DNA of 64,000 nt from Lytechinus pictus (GCF_037042905.1 NC_087253.1:4531501-4595500); one strand, 5' to 3'. Positions 22,301 through 32,414 are shown, numbered from the stretch's first letter. Made by a program: numbers and translations. Notes: generated from the letters alone by a model not told the origin.

Positions 22301-25300
22301 TGAATTTCCATTCAAATTAAATTGTTTTGGACATTTGATTTGTAATCTTTGGACTATTTCCCTTCTTTTTCTAATTTTTCATGGCTAATTTGCATAATAT
22401 GCAAATTTCATAAATTTCCACTGCTTGGATTTCTTGGGACTTTTAGTATGTTGTTTAGGGGACCTTCCTGGAAAGCATTTCAGTGGAATATCTCGTGTTG
22501 CAATTAGTGGTGGGTTACCCCCCTATTCTGGCTAGATTGACTGGACTATTAGTAATATTCATGTTTTTATAATATCACTTCTTCTGTCATCTTACACATT
22601 TAGGTGTCCTGCGGAGCAGTCTGTCAGAGTAAATCATATGGTTTCTCGGGACGTTGAAGGATTTTGTTTCAGTGCATTCCGCTTCCGAGATGAGGAATCT
22701 GACATGTCACAGGTATCTATATACTTACGTAGAGGGCGTCAACACTTTCCAGAGTACAGAGCCCTTTGTTACATTTATAACAGAGTTTGGCCAATTCGTT
22801 GTCGACGGGTTACATACATGGCGCATAATGCTTGGTTATAGACAAGCCCAATTCAAAGATGATAAAGTCTAGTGTTTTTAAAATGAAATTGGAAACTGAA
22901 ATTCTGTATCATTGAATTATTCAGTGACCGTTCCCATACGCAACTAGAACTTGAAATTGATAGTCTGGAGCATTTCGTGTATTTCATTGATGAACAGGCA
23001 TAGTCCCTCCAGTATGATTCAAATCCTCGAAATTTGATTTTGATATCCAGGTTTTCATTCACTGCGACGTAACGGTATGTGGCACCGAGGATGCGGATGC
23101 TGCTAGGTCGGATGTATCTTGCGGAGGGCATGGAGGTGGTGAGAGAAGGCGTCGGGATGCAAGCTCGGGTTCAAACTAACACACCATCAGCTATGGACCG
23201 TTGTCCATCTACAGTGAAGGCAATGGCTTCGCGGCCTCTGTACAAGGTCAGTTGACTTATTATTTTGGCGGCCATTTTGAAAAAAAAAACCGGCCTAAGG
23301 CGAGTTAAGGTTCAGAAACGACCTGACTACCTCATATTGTTGTTCAGTTTGAACAACTGAACTATAAGTAAAACATAAAATTCATCCTACTCTATGTGGT
23401 ATCTTGCTCTATATAACCGGGACTAAGAAATGACTAAAATAATTAATGATAAAATACATAAATAAATAAAAGAGCAAAAATTATAATAAGTGAAGAGCTC
23501 ACTTGCAAAAGGGGTTAGGTCCATTTTTCATCAATTTCATACATTTAAAAAAAAAATTGAAATTCCTATTAAAAAGTGAACTAAAATTGGCAAAGAAAAA
23601 TCACTTTCTTTTCAATAATAATAATAATAATGATATTCCGCATTTATATAGCGCTTAATACATCGGAACGACGTCTCTAAGCGCTTTACAGACATAATTA
23701 CCCCGGTCATCGGATCCTTGCATGCCCGCATACAATGTATGCGCCTTCTCCACTCCAGTGGGGAGCATTCCAACAAGAGTTCCAAGACTCAATTGCTAGG
23801 CATACTACATATAGGCTTTCACATCCTACCGGGTACCCATTTAACACCTGGGTGGAGAGTGGCAAAGTGTGGATTAACGCCTTGCCAAAGGACGCTAGGC
23901 CATGGTGGGATTCGAACACACGACCCTCTGATTACAAGGCGAGAGTCAGAACCGCTACACCACGACGCTTCCTTTCAAAAGGAGTTAGGTCCATTTCAGT
24001 TTAGTTTCAAAAGGGGGTTAGGTCCACACATAATTTTTTTGGAAAAGAATATCATAAAAAATATGAAGACAGGTAGATTTCTTTTATACCCAATCTTATG
24101 CTATCATGATAAGGCATCATGAAAATTTAGTTTCGCATAAGGATATTGCAACATGGGAGAATAAAAAAAATGATTTTCTTTGAGTGGACCTAACCCCTTT
24201 TGCAAACAAACTCTTCTGAAGAGCTCATTTGTCAAAAGGGGTTAGGTCCATTGTTCATAAATTTTATTTTCTGTCTAGAAACCTCTAAATGTTTAGTCGC
24301 TCTAATGAAAACAAAGAAAATTTGAAATTTTCATGAAAACGTAAATAAAAGTGGCAAAGAAAAATAATTTTTTAATAAAAATAGATTGGATTCATTTAAG
24401 TTTACTTGCAAAAGTGGTTTTCTTTTATACCCAATTTTATGTTCACATTATAGAGTAGTACATCATGACAATTTAGTTTCTCATAAGAATATTGCAGTAA
24501 AGGCCCGTTTACACCGCATCCGGCACGGCGACCGTGCACGGCATTCCGGCACGGCATACGGCACGCCGTGCTGTTTTCCAGTTTCCACTGCCCCACGGCA
24601 CGGCAATAAAGCCGTGCACGGATCCCGTCTAGCAGGCAAAAACCGTCCAATGTACCCATGAAAACCCAAGGCAAAGAAGCCTGCTTCAGGCGTGGCAAGA
24701 AGTAATTTTTAAGGGTTTTCGTGTATCTAATTAATCTTGTCTTGAATTCCACCAAGAAGCATCAATCTGACGGACTGCTCATTGGACAGACACAAATATT
24801 CTTTGTTATTCACTCATATCTATACGGGAATGGATCGTTCTATTTAAATGTAATTGAATTTTGTCATGATTAATCTTTTTATTTTACACTTTGCTTTCCA
24901 TACTTCACTTCCCATTTCTATGCCATTGTCACCTGTTCATCTCATTCCTTAGTTTATATATCAGATTCTATTGCCATTACAACTCCACATGTTTCTATTG
25001 TCTTCTCATTTATATTCAGAACATTCTTCTTCATTCATGACCTCGTGCTCATTGGTTTACCTTTCACCCTTAGTTCTTCCACTTTTCTTGATTCTTCTAT
25101 TCTCTCTGTTTCTATTAGTTAAATTGGTTATACGAAATTATTTCTGAACATATTTGAATACGGTATATTATTTGTTTAAAGGTCAAATCCAGGCCCAAGA
25201 AAACTGTTGATTTGAATAAATAGAAAAAAGACAAACTAGCATAATTCATGCAGAATCGGATGTAAAATAAGAAAGTTATGACATTTTAAAGTTTCGCTTA

Positions 25301-28300
25301 TTTTCACAAAAGAGTGATATGCACACCTCAGTGATATGTAAATGAGACAGTTGATGTCCCTTACTATTTCCTTTTTTTATTGTTTGAAAAATACAATATT
25401 TCATTTATTTGACAATAATGACCAACTTGACTAAACCAATGCTAATTCTACATGTTCAGGGAGGAATTAATTGTTTCTCTTGACAATGAGAAGAAAATTA
25501 CATTTCATATTTCATATAATAAAATACAAAATAAATAGTGAGCGAATGACGTTATCAGTCTCCTCATTTGCATACCGATCAGGATGTGTATATAACTGTT
25601 TTGTGAAAATTAAGCGAAACTTTAAAATGTCATAACTTTCTTATTTTACATCCGAATTTGATGATATTTTCAGTGTTATGCTTGTTGGATATTTCTCTTT
25701 TATTAAAATCAACTTTTTTGTTGGGGTGGACTTGTTCTTTAAAAGCAATGCCAAGTGAGGTCTGGCCCAAGAAATAAGAGCAACACTGGACTTCATTTTG
25801 TCGACATCTTTATTTTGAGTTTAGTTCAGCTCCAAATATATTTTAGGTTCTTCAGCAGCAATCTACATTATATTTGTTGTTGAAAAAAAAGTGATGCTCA
25901 TTAATTTATTACAGAAAAAAATAATACGAGATATATAAACAACAAAAAATGCATGGGGCGTCAAAAAATTTCTTGAAGATGAATGTATTCTTTTTATTTC
26001 ACAATCAACTTTCTTTTGTCAGTATTTTTCATGTCCAGGGGCCCATTTCAAAAGTACTTTAACATTATGGCAACTACCATGGAAACCACAATTATAATTG
26101 GATGTTGCGCCATATTAAAGACAAATTAAGTTATGGTAGTTGTACCTCTTTATGAAACAGGCCACAGGAGTGTCATTGCCATTCTGTTTAGAGATGAAAT
26201 TTTGTTTCTAACATTTTGTCAGATTTCAAACAATCCTAGATCTCTGTTTCCAAAATAAAACATTAGTCCAGAAACGTTCCGTCCAGTACCCATCATTTTT
26301 ATTTTCACAGTAACTGGTTTCATGTATTGATATTTGATAGTGCATTACTAGTGATAATGTTAATACATGTATTTGCATGAACCAAATTTCTGTGATGTGC
26401 AAAATGCTCAACTTCTCTTATCTGTGAACAAATCCTGAATTTAAATTCAAGTATAATTTAAGAAATAAATATATTTTTAATAAATGGTGAACATGCTCAG
26501 ACGATATTTTCCAGATCTACAAAAGAGGAAGATCATAATCCTTCACAATCGTAATTTCTGCAAATTGAGACTGACTTGCAACTGTAACAATGGGAGATGT
26601 ACATTGGCGGTGGAAGCCAAAAAATAAAAAAAAGGTTATCAACTAAAAATTTAGGGGGGGGGGGCCGTCCCCCACCTCAAATTTAGGGGGGACCTGTCCC
26701 CGCTTCCGCCGCCTATGGAGATGTCAAAGTGAAAAATTCAAGTGGAAATTAGAATAACACATTTAATGGTGTCGTTGTTTATAATACGATATCAGTCATT
26801 AAAGTTGTAGATTTCCTGCAAATGATTTATTTCATATGGATTTATCATAAGTAATTCAGATGTAATCATATATACACCGCTTTTAATTTGTTGGTGATGC
26901 TGCATGTCTGACATTGCATCTTTTATGTTGAGACTGTTAACAGGTTGTTAGCTCTGGCAAACTACAAACCACTGTCCCTTTGTTAGCTAACAATCGGATG
27001 AGTATTGAGTGATGTCAGAGCATAGAGCTATTAGCTTCATGGTCAGAGGGAATAAGATATCAGCTCTCTTTTTAGCGGTGGAGCATAGCAAGTTAGAGCA
27101 TTTTCCGGTTAACTTTTTTTTTAATCTACGAAACATATTTGGATTCTTAAATTGTGAGATGTTTATAACATCAATAAGAATCGACTTGGAGTTAGATGAC
27201 ACAAAACCTTTAATTCCTATAGTAGTATGTTCAATGTTCAGACAACCGAAATTTAACCTCATAGCAATGGAGCTGGCATTGAGGTAACTTTTACAGTGTG
27301 GGACAATGGGGGACAAGCTGGAGAAAAATTTATCTACAGTTATGTTGTCACCATGACTATCAGTGCTTTGAAAATACTGCAACATTGTGTCCTCGATTTG
27401 AAGTGAAGTTGGGACTTGAAGACTGGACTGATGTTGCGGACGTGCCTGAAGATGATGACGAGGAAGACTGACCCACGTTGTGGACAGATGTCACCCACCA
27501 TTCTCCTGCTCAGTTTCTTCCTGCTTGGTACAGGCTTCTCCTGGTGTGTCCACATCAAACACAGGATCCAAGATTGAACTTGTTCTGCTGACAGAAAAAT
27601 CATATGTTCAAATTTATTTCATATGTTTTACTCGTAATAATGAATACTAAAAAAAGACTCTCATGTACCAAGTCGATACAGTTTGTCTGTTCTTTAATTC
27701 ATTAATATTCGAAACATCTTTAGTTTTATTTTATTATATTATATTTGTTAAGGGTAATTTTCTGAAGGCAAATGGCTCTCACTTCAAGGAAATGCAACAC
27801 CCATTAACCTGTACTATTTTACACAGGTAGTCAAGTACAAATATGATAAATCATATTGAATGAAAATGTGGATGTATAATTACAGGAAACGGGTTAATGT
27901 AAACATGAGAGAATGAGCCAATCATCAATGTATAATTCAAAATGATTTGTATAGTTTGTATGAGATCGCTCACATCCACCCTGCAGAGTGCACAAAGTGC
28001 AAATTAATACCATAGCTGTTGCCCGACCGTTTCCTGTTGCAAGGAATTCCTGTCAGAACCCAGAAACTAAACCTGGGTTAAGTGCAGCACAATATCAGAA
28101 TTCATATTTATAAAATACATTTCTTTGCATGAATTCAAATTGATATACACATATTCTCTCTTCCCTGGGATAAGAAAACAAAATATTGAATATCTTACTC
28201 TCGATTATGTATGTGGGGAAGTAGGAATTCCAGTGCCTCAGTGTACTTGTATTTACGTGCTGCATTTGAGGGAGCTCCGTCACCACTCTTCCTCTCCATT

Positions 28301-31300
28301 TCTGTCGTTTTTTAGGAAGTTGTCCCTCAACTCGCTACATCACCTTAAAATAATGAAAAAACAACACGAAATCTAATTCCTATAACCTCTGAAAATTTTC
28401 ATTTCTGTTTAAGACTCATTTCAAGCCCTACCCACTCCCCCCCCCCCCGAAATATTTCAATGTGAAATTGGACAACATGCTTTTGATAGTAAAGAATTTT
28501 GCCTCCATTTTTTTTTGCTTGTAAAAGTGACGTGATATTTATATTACGTATTTGAGAGGTGGGGTTGGTATATAGTTTTTAGTCCACATCACAAAGCAAG
28601 GTCTCTTTCTGCATTTACATACCCTTGCTCTTGTGTCTCATTTAATTTGTTATTTTTTTTTTAAACACTAGACTATTTTACACATGTGCAAACAATTTAA
28701 AAAATGGCCATAATGACCAAAACTTACCATTGGTATTCATTGAATTACAACAACCAGAAGTTAGCTACAGTTGTTAGATTGTGAACTTGATTTGCTTTCA
28801 AACATCCACATACAAATATAACTCTTTTACATTGTTCAATATTTTTCTTCAAATTGATAGTGAAAAAATCGTGAAGTTTGAAAAAAATTAATATGACGTA
28901 AAATGATACCAACCTGAGATTACAAGCTGACGCCCAATGTCATGTCATACATCATTGTTTTACTTCTGTATCCTTGAACATCTCCAATCTCTTGTCATAC
29001 AGGATTGGATTTTCCTACACTTCTAGGATAAGGGCTTCCTCCATGTTGGTTATCTGTCATGCAACACATTCCATATAAATTTTGTTAGCAAATAATAATA
29101 ATAAAGGTTTAAAGAATTGCAAAAGCGATTAGTGAAAGGCCAGTGCCCAATCAGCAATTTCTTACATTTACTGGCAGGCTTGCTGATCAGGGTCCAATTT
29201 TTATAATGCACAAATAGAAATTCTCCTAATTGAAATGATTTTGCTTAGTTGTAGAGAAAAGTGATCGTCTAGAAATTCCTTCAAGAGCTTGAAATAATAA
29301 TTTTTTATCATTTGAAAAGTACATGTAAACATAGGGTCATGTTAAGAAAAAAAAAGATAGAGGCACAATTTTTTGCTTCCATGAGAGCCTATAAGCTAAG
29401 CCATATAATCTTTTTTTAGGGATGAAATGTTTGTTGAATAAAATGTCAGCAAATTATGTCTTCTCTGTATGATATACGTACCCAATCACTTCAGCCCCCC
29501 CCCCAAAAAAAAAAATATTAATAATAATACTAAATAAAAAATAAACCAATGAAAAAAGAATGAAATTACACAAATAAAGCAATCAAATTTTGGAACAGAA
29601 ATGTGCAGATTTATGCCAGCACACAAAGGACATATTTCATATTGAAAAAGGGTCACTTTTGTTCTGGGGGATTTCTATTTCGGGCAAGCCAGTGCCAACC
29701 CAAACCCCTTCCCATCGCCCCACGATTGAGCTGCCCCTGGATAAAGGAAAGTGCGCTCATTTTAAAATCCTTTACATAATAACAGACTGACAATTTTTGA
29801 CAAACTAGAAACAATAACTGTTTTTAATGCAAGTTCTCTCCAAAATTATAGTAGCCTAAATTTAGTGACTAGGCCTAGACTCTATATTTCAATGAAAACA
29901 AGTTAATTAGCTAAGCCTATGACGTCATATGGGGAGGATTTAGAGTCTAGGTTTTTACATTATTTATTCGTAGGCCTAGTCTTTTCCAGAGAGTTTGTGG
30001 GAAATAACTAAGTTAGCCTTACTCCTTAGCCTAGGACTCCAAAATTCCTACTAGGGTCTAGATCTACTTTCCACCATTTGTTTCGATCTAGAACAGATCG
30101 ACCAGAGGGTCCCACAAAAATATGGCCAAACTGAGCAATCGGTCTAACTTCTTTCAGTTCAGGCTACCCAAGTTTCACCACTCCAGATCCCCTCTTATTA
30201 ATTCCTTGCCACCCTCCTATCTGCCACTCTTGCTGCTGACAAAACGACTCAGTGCCTAGCTCTCATCTATTATAGACCCTACTACTAAAACTAAAGTACT
30301 AGGCTAGGCTAGTCTATATCTTAATAATTCATCCCGGAATTCATCATATTCGTTCAGAGGTCTAACTTACATGTACTAGTGTAACTAACGTTGGACCTAT
30401 GTGTAGACTCTAGACTACCGAGGCCTAACGTTAGACCAACAACAGGTCTAACTTTTGTTAACGTTACTTATATAGGTCTACCTAACGTTAGATCTAACTA
30501 TAACTATAAGTAACGTTAGGCCTAATGTTACTGTTAGTTAGACTCTAAGTTAAAGATAAATGACAGTTGTGGTAACGATTTCAAAATGAGTTCGTACAGT
30601 CTACAGAATCCAACGAAATTACCACCAAAGTGTCTGTTTGTATATATAAAAAATATGTGCCAAAGGATTCCGGAAGAAATTGTGTAATTGCTGAGAAATT
30701 AGCAAATAAGCACGGGATTTGGGTCAAGGCAAGCGTCGGGCCGACATTCAAAGCAATAATTTTTAATAGTACACTGTCCCACGTGCGCTTATCTGTGTTG
30801 GTGATCTTCAGTATGAACATTTTTCAGCGTAGATTTCAAGATTTCACAAAGTTCAGTTCATGTAACTGTACCATTATACCAGATCTAGATCCTCGATAAT
30901 ATAGTGACAATTAAGCTCGGTTTTACACACTTTCTCGTGAAATCAGTGTTTCCTGCAACTACTTTCATTTATCTTCAAGTCTAACTTTCTTTATTTAGTA
31001 ATTACGTTAGGCCAGTCTAATTGATTATCGAGTCTAACATTAGGTCTAAGTAACGTTAGATCTAACTTTAGATGTAACTTAGACTAGGATATTAACATCT
31101 AAGTTAGCCTATCTAAATTAGATACGTCTTGTTAGACCAAGTCTAAGACTAAGCTAACTTAAGTTACGTTAGATCTTCGTTAGATCATAACGTTAGGCCC
31201 TAGCCTAGGGCTAGGCCCTATCCCAGATTATTATTTCCGGCCTTATATTATTTGGCCTTATTTTCTTGTGCTCTACTTTCTGGGGCTCGGTTCTACAGTA

Positions 31301-32275
31301 TGCGAAATGACACTTGTTCTTAATTAGTTGCTTACCAGACCAAGAATTGCAAGATCAAGTCCTCCTTCAGTCACCTCTCTTCAGGAGTTCAGCAGGTAAT
31401 ACACGTAGACCTACGTGTATGTGCGATTTTGCATTTAACACGTAAACTCCCATAGACTATCACCGCAGGCGATTTGTCGCTTGATCAGAAAATATGTAGG
31501 CAATGACGTAATTTATCTGGACTGTGATTGGCCAGAAGTGAAAAAACCGTGTGCCGTGCTCTGAAAATGGCTTGCTGATCGATCTGCAAATCCGGCAAAT
31601 TACGCCGTGTTGTACAATACGGCACGGCACCGTTGAAGTGGAAACAGTTTCATAGGATTTAGTGGGGATCGATTTTTTTTGCCGTGCCGGATTGCCGTGG
31701 TGCCGTGCACGGTCGCCGTGCCGGATGCGGTGTAAACGGGCCTTAAGTCAGAATAAAAAACAGGGTTTTTCTCGGAATGGTCCAAAGTGGACCTAACCCC
31801 TTTTGCAACTAAACACTTCAAATATAAATCTGACATATAAAGAAATAATCCTAAAGCACATAAAGGTTAATTAATAAGTAAAGAGAAGTAATCAGTAAAC
31901 TGATAATAAATAGATTAATGAATAACTATTATTATTAGGAGATAAAAATGTATAAGAAAATGAGAAAAATATTAGTGAAGGTTAACTTGGCGAAAATGGA
32001 ATGGAAGGGTCATTACATGCAATCAGCTCTTTCATTTGAATTTCCTCTTCTCCCTATTCTAAAATATCCACTGTATAAGCATATTCTGTGTCTCTCTATC
32101 ACTCTCTCTCATCCTCTTTTAAATAGAATCTCGGAGGATGTTCAACAAGAGGATGTTTGTGGGAGGCATCGTGGCGCTCGTTTCCATGGTGATCATCTGG
32201 GGCGTGGTTAAAGGCTGTGGCTGTAAAACCAAGGGCCCGAAGTATGAACGCGCTTACCTCATCGACGTCAACTAA
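16121..32275 (+). CDS. ZP-domain transmembrane protein, 3' four exons
   Basis: This is the 3' portion of a gene for a zona pellucida domain protein, a family that polymerises into extracellular filaments, coats and matrices. Exons are 16121-16362, 22604-22712, 23051-23138 and 32127-32275. Junction phases agree: 2, 0 and 1. The first three exons give the C-terminal half of a ZP domain: 'LQIARFTDFSF', 'IKSCWATEGG', 'LINDQCPAEQ', 'FSAFRF' and 'FIHCDVTVC' are typical ZP-C words in the right order. The last exon gives a dibasic stretch (RRMFNKR), one membrane helix ('GGIVALVSMVIIWGVV') and a tail of about 20 residues ending LIDVN. In ZP proteins a basic cleavage site just before the helix releases the ectodomain. 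The ZP-N half, signal peptide and start lie upstream and were not found. Introns of 6.2 and 9.0 kb are filled with transposons. Confidence 0.85.
16516..17040. mobile_element. Possible MITE in ZP intron, interrupted by SINE head
   Basis: 'gcaccgtcttcacactgg' on the left faces 'ccagtgcaaagacggtac' on the right. The inside repeats 'cagtcccgggat' and 'ttcacactg' words several times. A tRNA-like head is inserted at 16716-16797. The borders are approximate. Confidence 0.5.
16716..16797 (-). mobile_element. tRNA-like SINE head
   Basis: On the minus strand, 'gtcgtagtctaggggtta' (A box region) and 'gggttcgattccac' (B box) are spaced as in tRNA-derived SINEs. The acceptor-stem ends do not pair, so it is not a tRNA gene. 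The long 3' body of the SINE is not present. Confidence 0.6.
17348..17827. mobile_element. MITE filled with a 52/53-bp minisatellite
   Basis: The tips 'aaagtgccacccagatgttc' and, inverted, 'aaagtgctacccgatgttc' continue into matching 'atataat.atc.cgtcatgt'. The inside is a tandem array: 'gatcttggatctc' begins at 17474, 17526, 17578, 17631, 17684 and 17737, i.e. steps of 52, 52, 53, 53 and 53 bp. The array unit resembles the inner edge of the TIR ('ctcgtcatgt'), so it may have grown from it. Confidence 0.8.
18382..19250. repeat. Left-arm array of palindromic 19-bp motif
   Basis: Versions of ATTTGCATAATATGCAAAT occur near 18382, 18544, 18707, 18894, 19059 and 19231, about 162-187 bp apart. The three-unit block from about 18315 to 18827 appears again as about 18828-19330 (both start 'ggaaggt..cctaaac' and carry 'gcaaattagccata'), i.e. 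a higher-order repeat of about 510 bp. The right arm (near 21903, 22074, 22228, 22388) has four more. Confidence 0.8.
19594..19920 (+). pseudogene. LINE reverse-transcriptase C-terminus (CR1/L2-like), decayed
   Basis: The frame reads 'HLAYKLGVLVFKALND', 'YISELLSQHRPTRSLRSAAQ' and 'FESYLKTFLF', the standard end of the reverse-transcriptase protein of CR1/L2/Jockey-like non-LTR retrotransposons. The normally invariant 'WN.LP' has become 'CGIAFPNL', so it is degenerate. About 70 bp downstream is a LINE-type 3' tail. Confidence 0.75.
19990..20070 (+). mobile_element. LINE/SINE 3' tail
   Basis: 'aagcgccatgagcgccc' and 'taccggcgctttacaagaa' followed by (CAT)n. A similar core ('gcgccatgagcg') lies at about 57390. 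It probably ends the LINE fragment just upstream. Confidence 0.55.
21476..21740 (+). pseudogene. LINE reverse-transcriptase fragment, decayed
   Basis: One frame contains 'TRPDGISATLFNETTHQILP', the start of a non-LTR RT domain (family pattern K.PGPDGI...). After frameshifts, 'YKKGLSTLTNYTPIQIL' matches the next conserved block. It lies downstream of the RT C-terminus at 19594, the reverse of normal order, so two insertions or a rearrangement are involved. Confidence 0.65.
22604..22712 (+). CDS. ZP gene exon b
   Basis: A 109-nt exon bounded by acceptor 'acacatttAG' and donor CACAG|GTATCT. It finishes the split Gln codon from exon a, then reads 'CPAEQSVRVNHMVSR' and 'FCFSAFRF', the ZP-C Cys and the F.F.AFRF signature. 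It ends in phase 0. Confidence 0.88.
23051..23138 (+). CDS. ZP gene exon c
   Basis: It follows acceptor 'gatatccAG' in phase 0 and reads 'VFIHCDVTVCGTEDADAARS', the last conserved Cys pair of ZP-C, then 'DVSCGGHGG'. The best donor is GGTG|GTGAGA, leaving phase 1 as exon d needs. If no splice occurs there, the frame reads through a basic ERRRR stretch to a stop at 23178, giving a protein without a membrane anchor. Which form is used cannot be told from sequence. Confidence 0.82.
23503..24205. mobile_element. Palindromic element, family P2, copy 1
   Basis: The tips are 'ttgcaaaaggggttaggtcc' and its inverse, 'ggacctaaccccttttgcaa'; 'gaagagctca' precedes the left tip. Extra copies of the tip word occur at about 23977 and 24010. 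A complete SINE is inserted at 23614-23969. It directly abuts a second copy beginning near 24218. Confidence 0.75.
23614..23969 (-). mobile_element. Complete tRNA-derived SINE
   Basis: Read on the minus strand, the head has 'gtggtgtagcggttctgac' (A box) and 'gtgttcgaatcccacc' (B box). The body follows with 'cacccaggtgttaaatgggt' and 'accggggtaat', then the tail 'taaagcgcttagagacgtcg' and 'tatataaatgcgg' and (ATT)n. It is about 355 bp and the best-preserved SINE in the window. Tail-only relatives are at 3793 and 42165. A relative with a different body is at 54876. Confidence 0.85.
25177..25745. mobile_element. Palindromic long-TIR repeat, family P1, complete
   Basis: About 570 bp. Both ends read 'tttaaag.(a)caagtcca/caaatcca' inward, and the arms share 'cggatgtaaaataagaaag', 'ttatgacattttaaagtttc' and 'gcttattttcacaaaa'. 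Arm identity is high over more than 150 bp. No coding. It is nested in the 7.2-kb Harbinger-like element. Confidence 0.8.
26039..26162. mobile_element. Short MITE
   Basis: 'ggcccatttcaaaagtactt' on the left faces 'tttatgaaacaggcc' on the right. Inside, 'ggcaactaccatgg' faces 'tatggtagttgtacc'. About 124 bp, typical of small hairpin MITEs. Confidence 0.6.
26987..28333 (-). pseudogene. MADF/BESS-type DNA-binding protein, frameshifted
   Basis: On the minus strand, 28333-28199 reads 'ELRDNFLK' and then, after a one-base slip in an A6 run, 'MERKSGDGAPSNAA' and 'KYKYTEALEFLLPH'. This matches the second half of MADF domains (W..LRD.y...SG.g...+w.y...L.FL). A consensus donor (GA|GTAAGA, edge 28199) could join 27587, which follows 'tttttctgtcAG' and continues in matching phase with 'SSILDPVFDVDTPGEA'. 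A Ser-rich linker is readable in a shifted frame, and then 'VDKFFSSLSPIVPHC' recalls a BESS motif. MADF-linker-BESS is the known layout. At least two frame breaks make it a pseudogene or error-bearing copy. It is probably the DNA-binding partner gene of the surrounding Harbinger-like element. Confidence 0.55.
28440..29849. other. No gene seen
   Basis: AT-rich interior of the 7.2-kb element, with poly-C runs at 28439 and 29487. I searched both strands by eye for a DDE nuclease frame and saw none. Confidence 0.5.
29850..31220. repeat. AACGTTAG / TCTAAC-rich cryptic repeat
   Basis: The stretch is dominated by short overlapping words: 'taacgttag', 'gttagatctaac', 'aggtctaac', 'aggcctaa'. AACGTTA occurs at least six times (for example near 30427, 30470, 30485, 30515, 31051 and 31190), in two clusters at 30340-30560 and 30980-31220. 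There is no fixed period. It lies next to the right TIR of the 7.2-kb element and could be a subterminal protein-binding region. Confidence 0.6.
32127..32275 (+). CDS. ZP gene exon d (membrane helix, tail, stop)
   Basis: Acceptor 'tcttttaaatAG' follows a pyrimidine-rich tract. Two bases complete a Glu codon in phase with exon c, then 'SRRMFNKRM', the helix 'FVGGIVALVSMVIIWGVV', 'KGCGCKTKGPKYERAYLID' and VN-stop at 32273-32275. The Cys residues just after the helix could be palmitoylated (inference). Confidence 0.85.
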
Positions 32276-32408
32276 AATCGGGCGATCATTTATTGGGCCA
32301 TCTTCGGGTTTTAAGGGGGGGGGGGGTGAATTGTTCAGTGAGAAAAATATCATGTTAATGACTTGCGTTCGACTCAATAGTATAATTTCTAAACAATGAT
32401 AAACAACA

Positions 32409-32414
32409 ATAAAA
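32409..32414 (+). terminator. Candidate polyadenylation signal of ZP gene
   Basis: AATAAA lies 134 bp after the stop codon of exon d, the first such hexamer in the 3' flank. Confidence 0.45.

Larger units (their letters stand above)
18250..22548. mobile_element. 4.3-kb long-TIR element with TTA target duplication
   Basis: The tips are 'tagtccagtcaat' and its inverse, flanked by TTA on both sides (18247-18249 and 22549-22551), which fits PIF/Harbinger-type insertion. The arms are roughly 0.8-1 kb each and match well ('aggaaggtcccctaaacaac', 'catactaaaagtccc'). Each arm is itself a series of units carrying a palindrome like ATTTGCATAATATGCAAAT. The middle (about 19.3-21.8 kb) holds unrelated LINE pieces and no Harbinger transposase. 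It lies wholly inside a ZP intron. Confidence 0.8.
24501..31743. mobile_element. Harbinger-like element, 7.2 kb, carrying a MADF/BESS-type gene
   Basis: The tips are 'aggcccgtttacaccgcatc' and its exact inverse, continuing through 'cggcacggcgaccgtgcac'. TAA flanks both sides (24498-24500 and 31744-31746). A 3-bp TAA/TTA duplication is the mark of PIF/Harbinger elements, whose autonomous members code for a DDE nuclease plus a Myb/SANT- or MADF-like DNA-binding protein. Here a broken MADF/BESS-type frame lies on the minus strand (26987-28333), but no nuclease was found. A P1 palindrome (25177-25745), a MITE (26039-26162) and an AACGTTAG-rich region (29850-31220) lie inside. Confidence 0.8.
24218..31817. 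mobile_element. Palindromic element, family P2, copy 2, split by a 7.2-kb insertion
   Basis: The left part (24218-24500) begins 'gaagagctcatttgtcaaaa' and continues 'ggggttaggtcca'; the right part (31744-31817) ends 'tggacctaaccccttttgca'. Compared with copy 1, the sequence breaks at 'atattgcag' and resumes at 'gtcagaataaaa'. The 24501-31743 element lies exactly at the break. Confidence 0.75.

Noticed and set aside
24386..24755. Overlapping frames on both strands
   Set aside because: They lie in the GC-rich left TIR of the 7.2-kb element, where 'cggcacgg' words keep all frames open.
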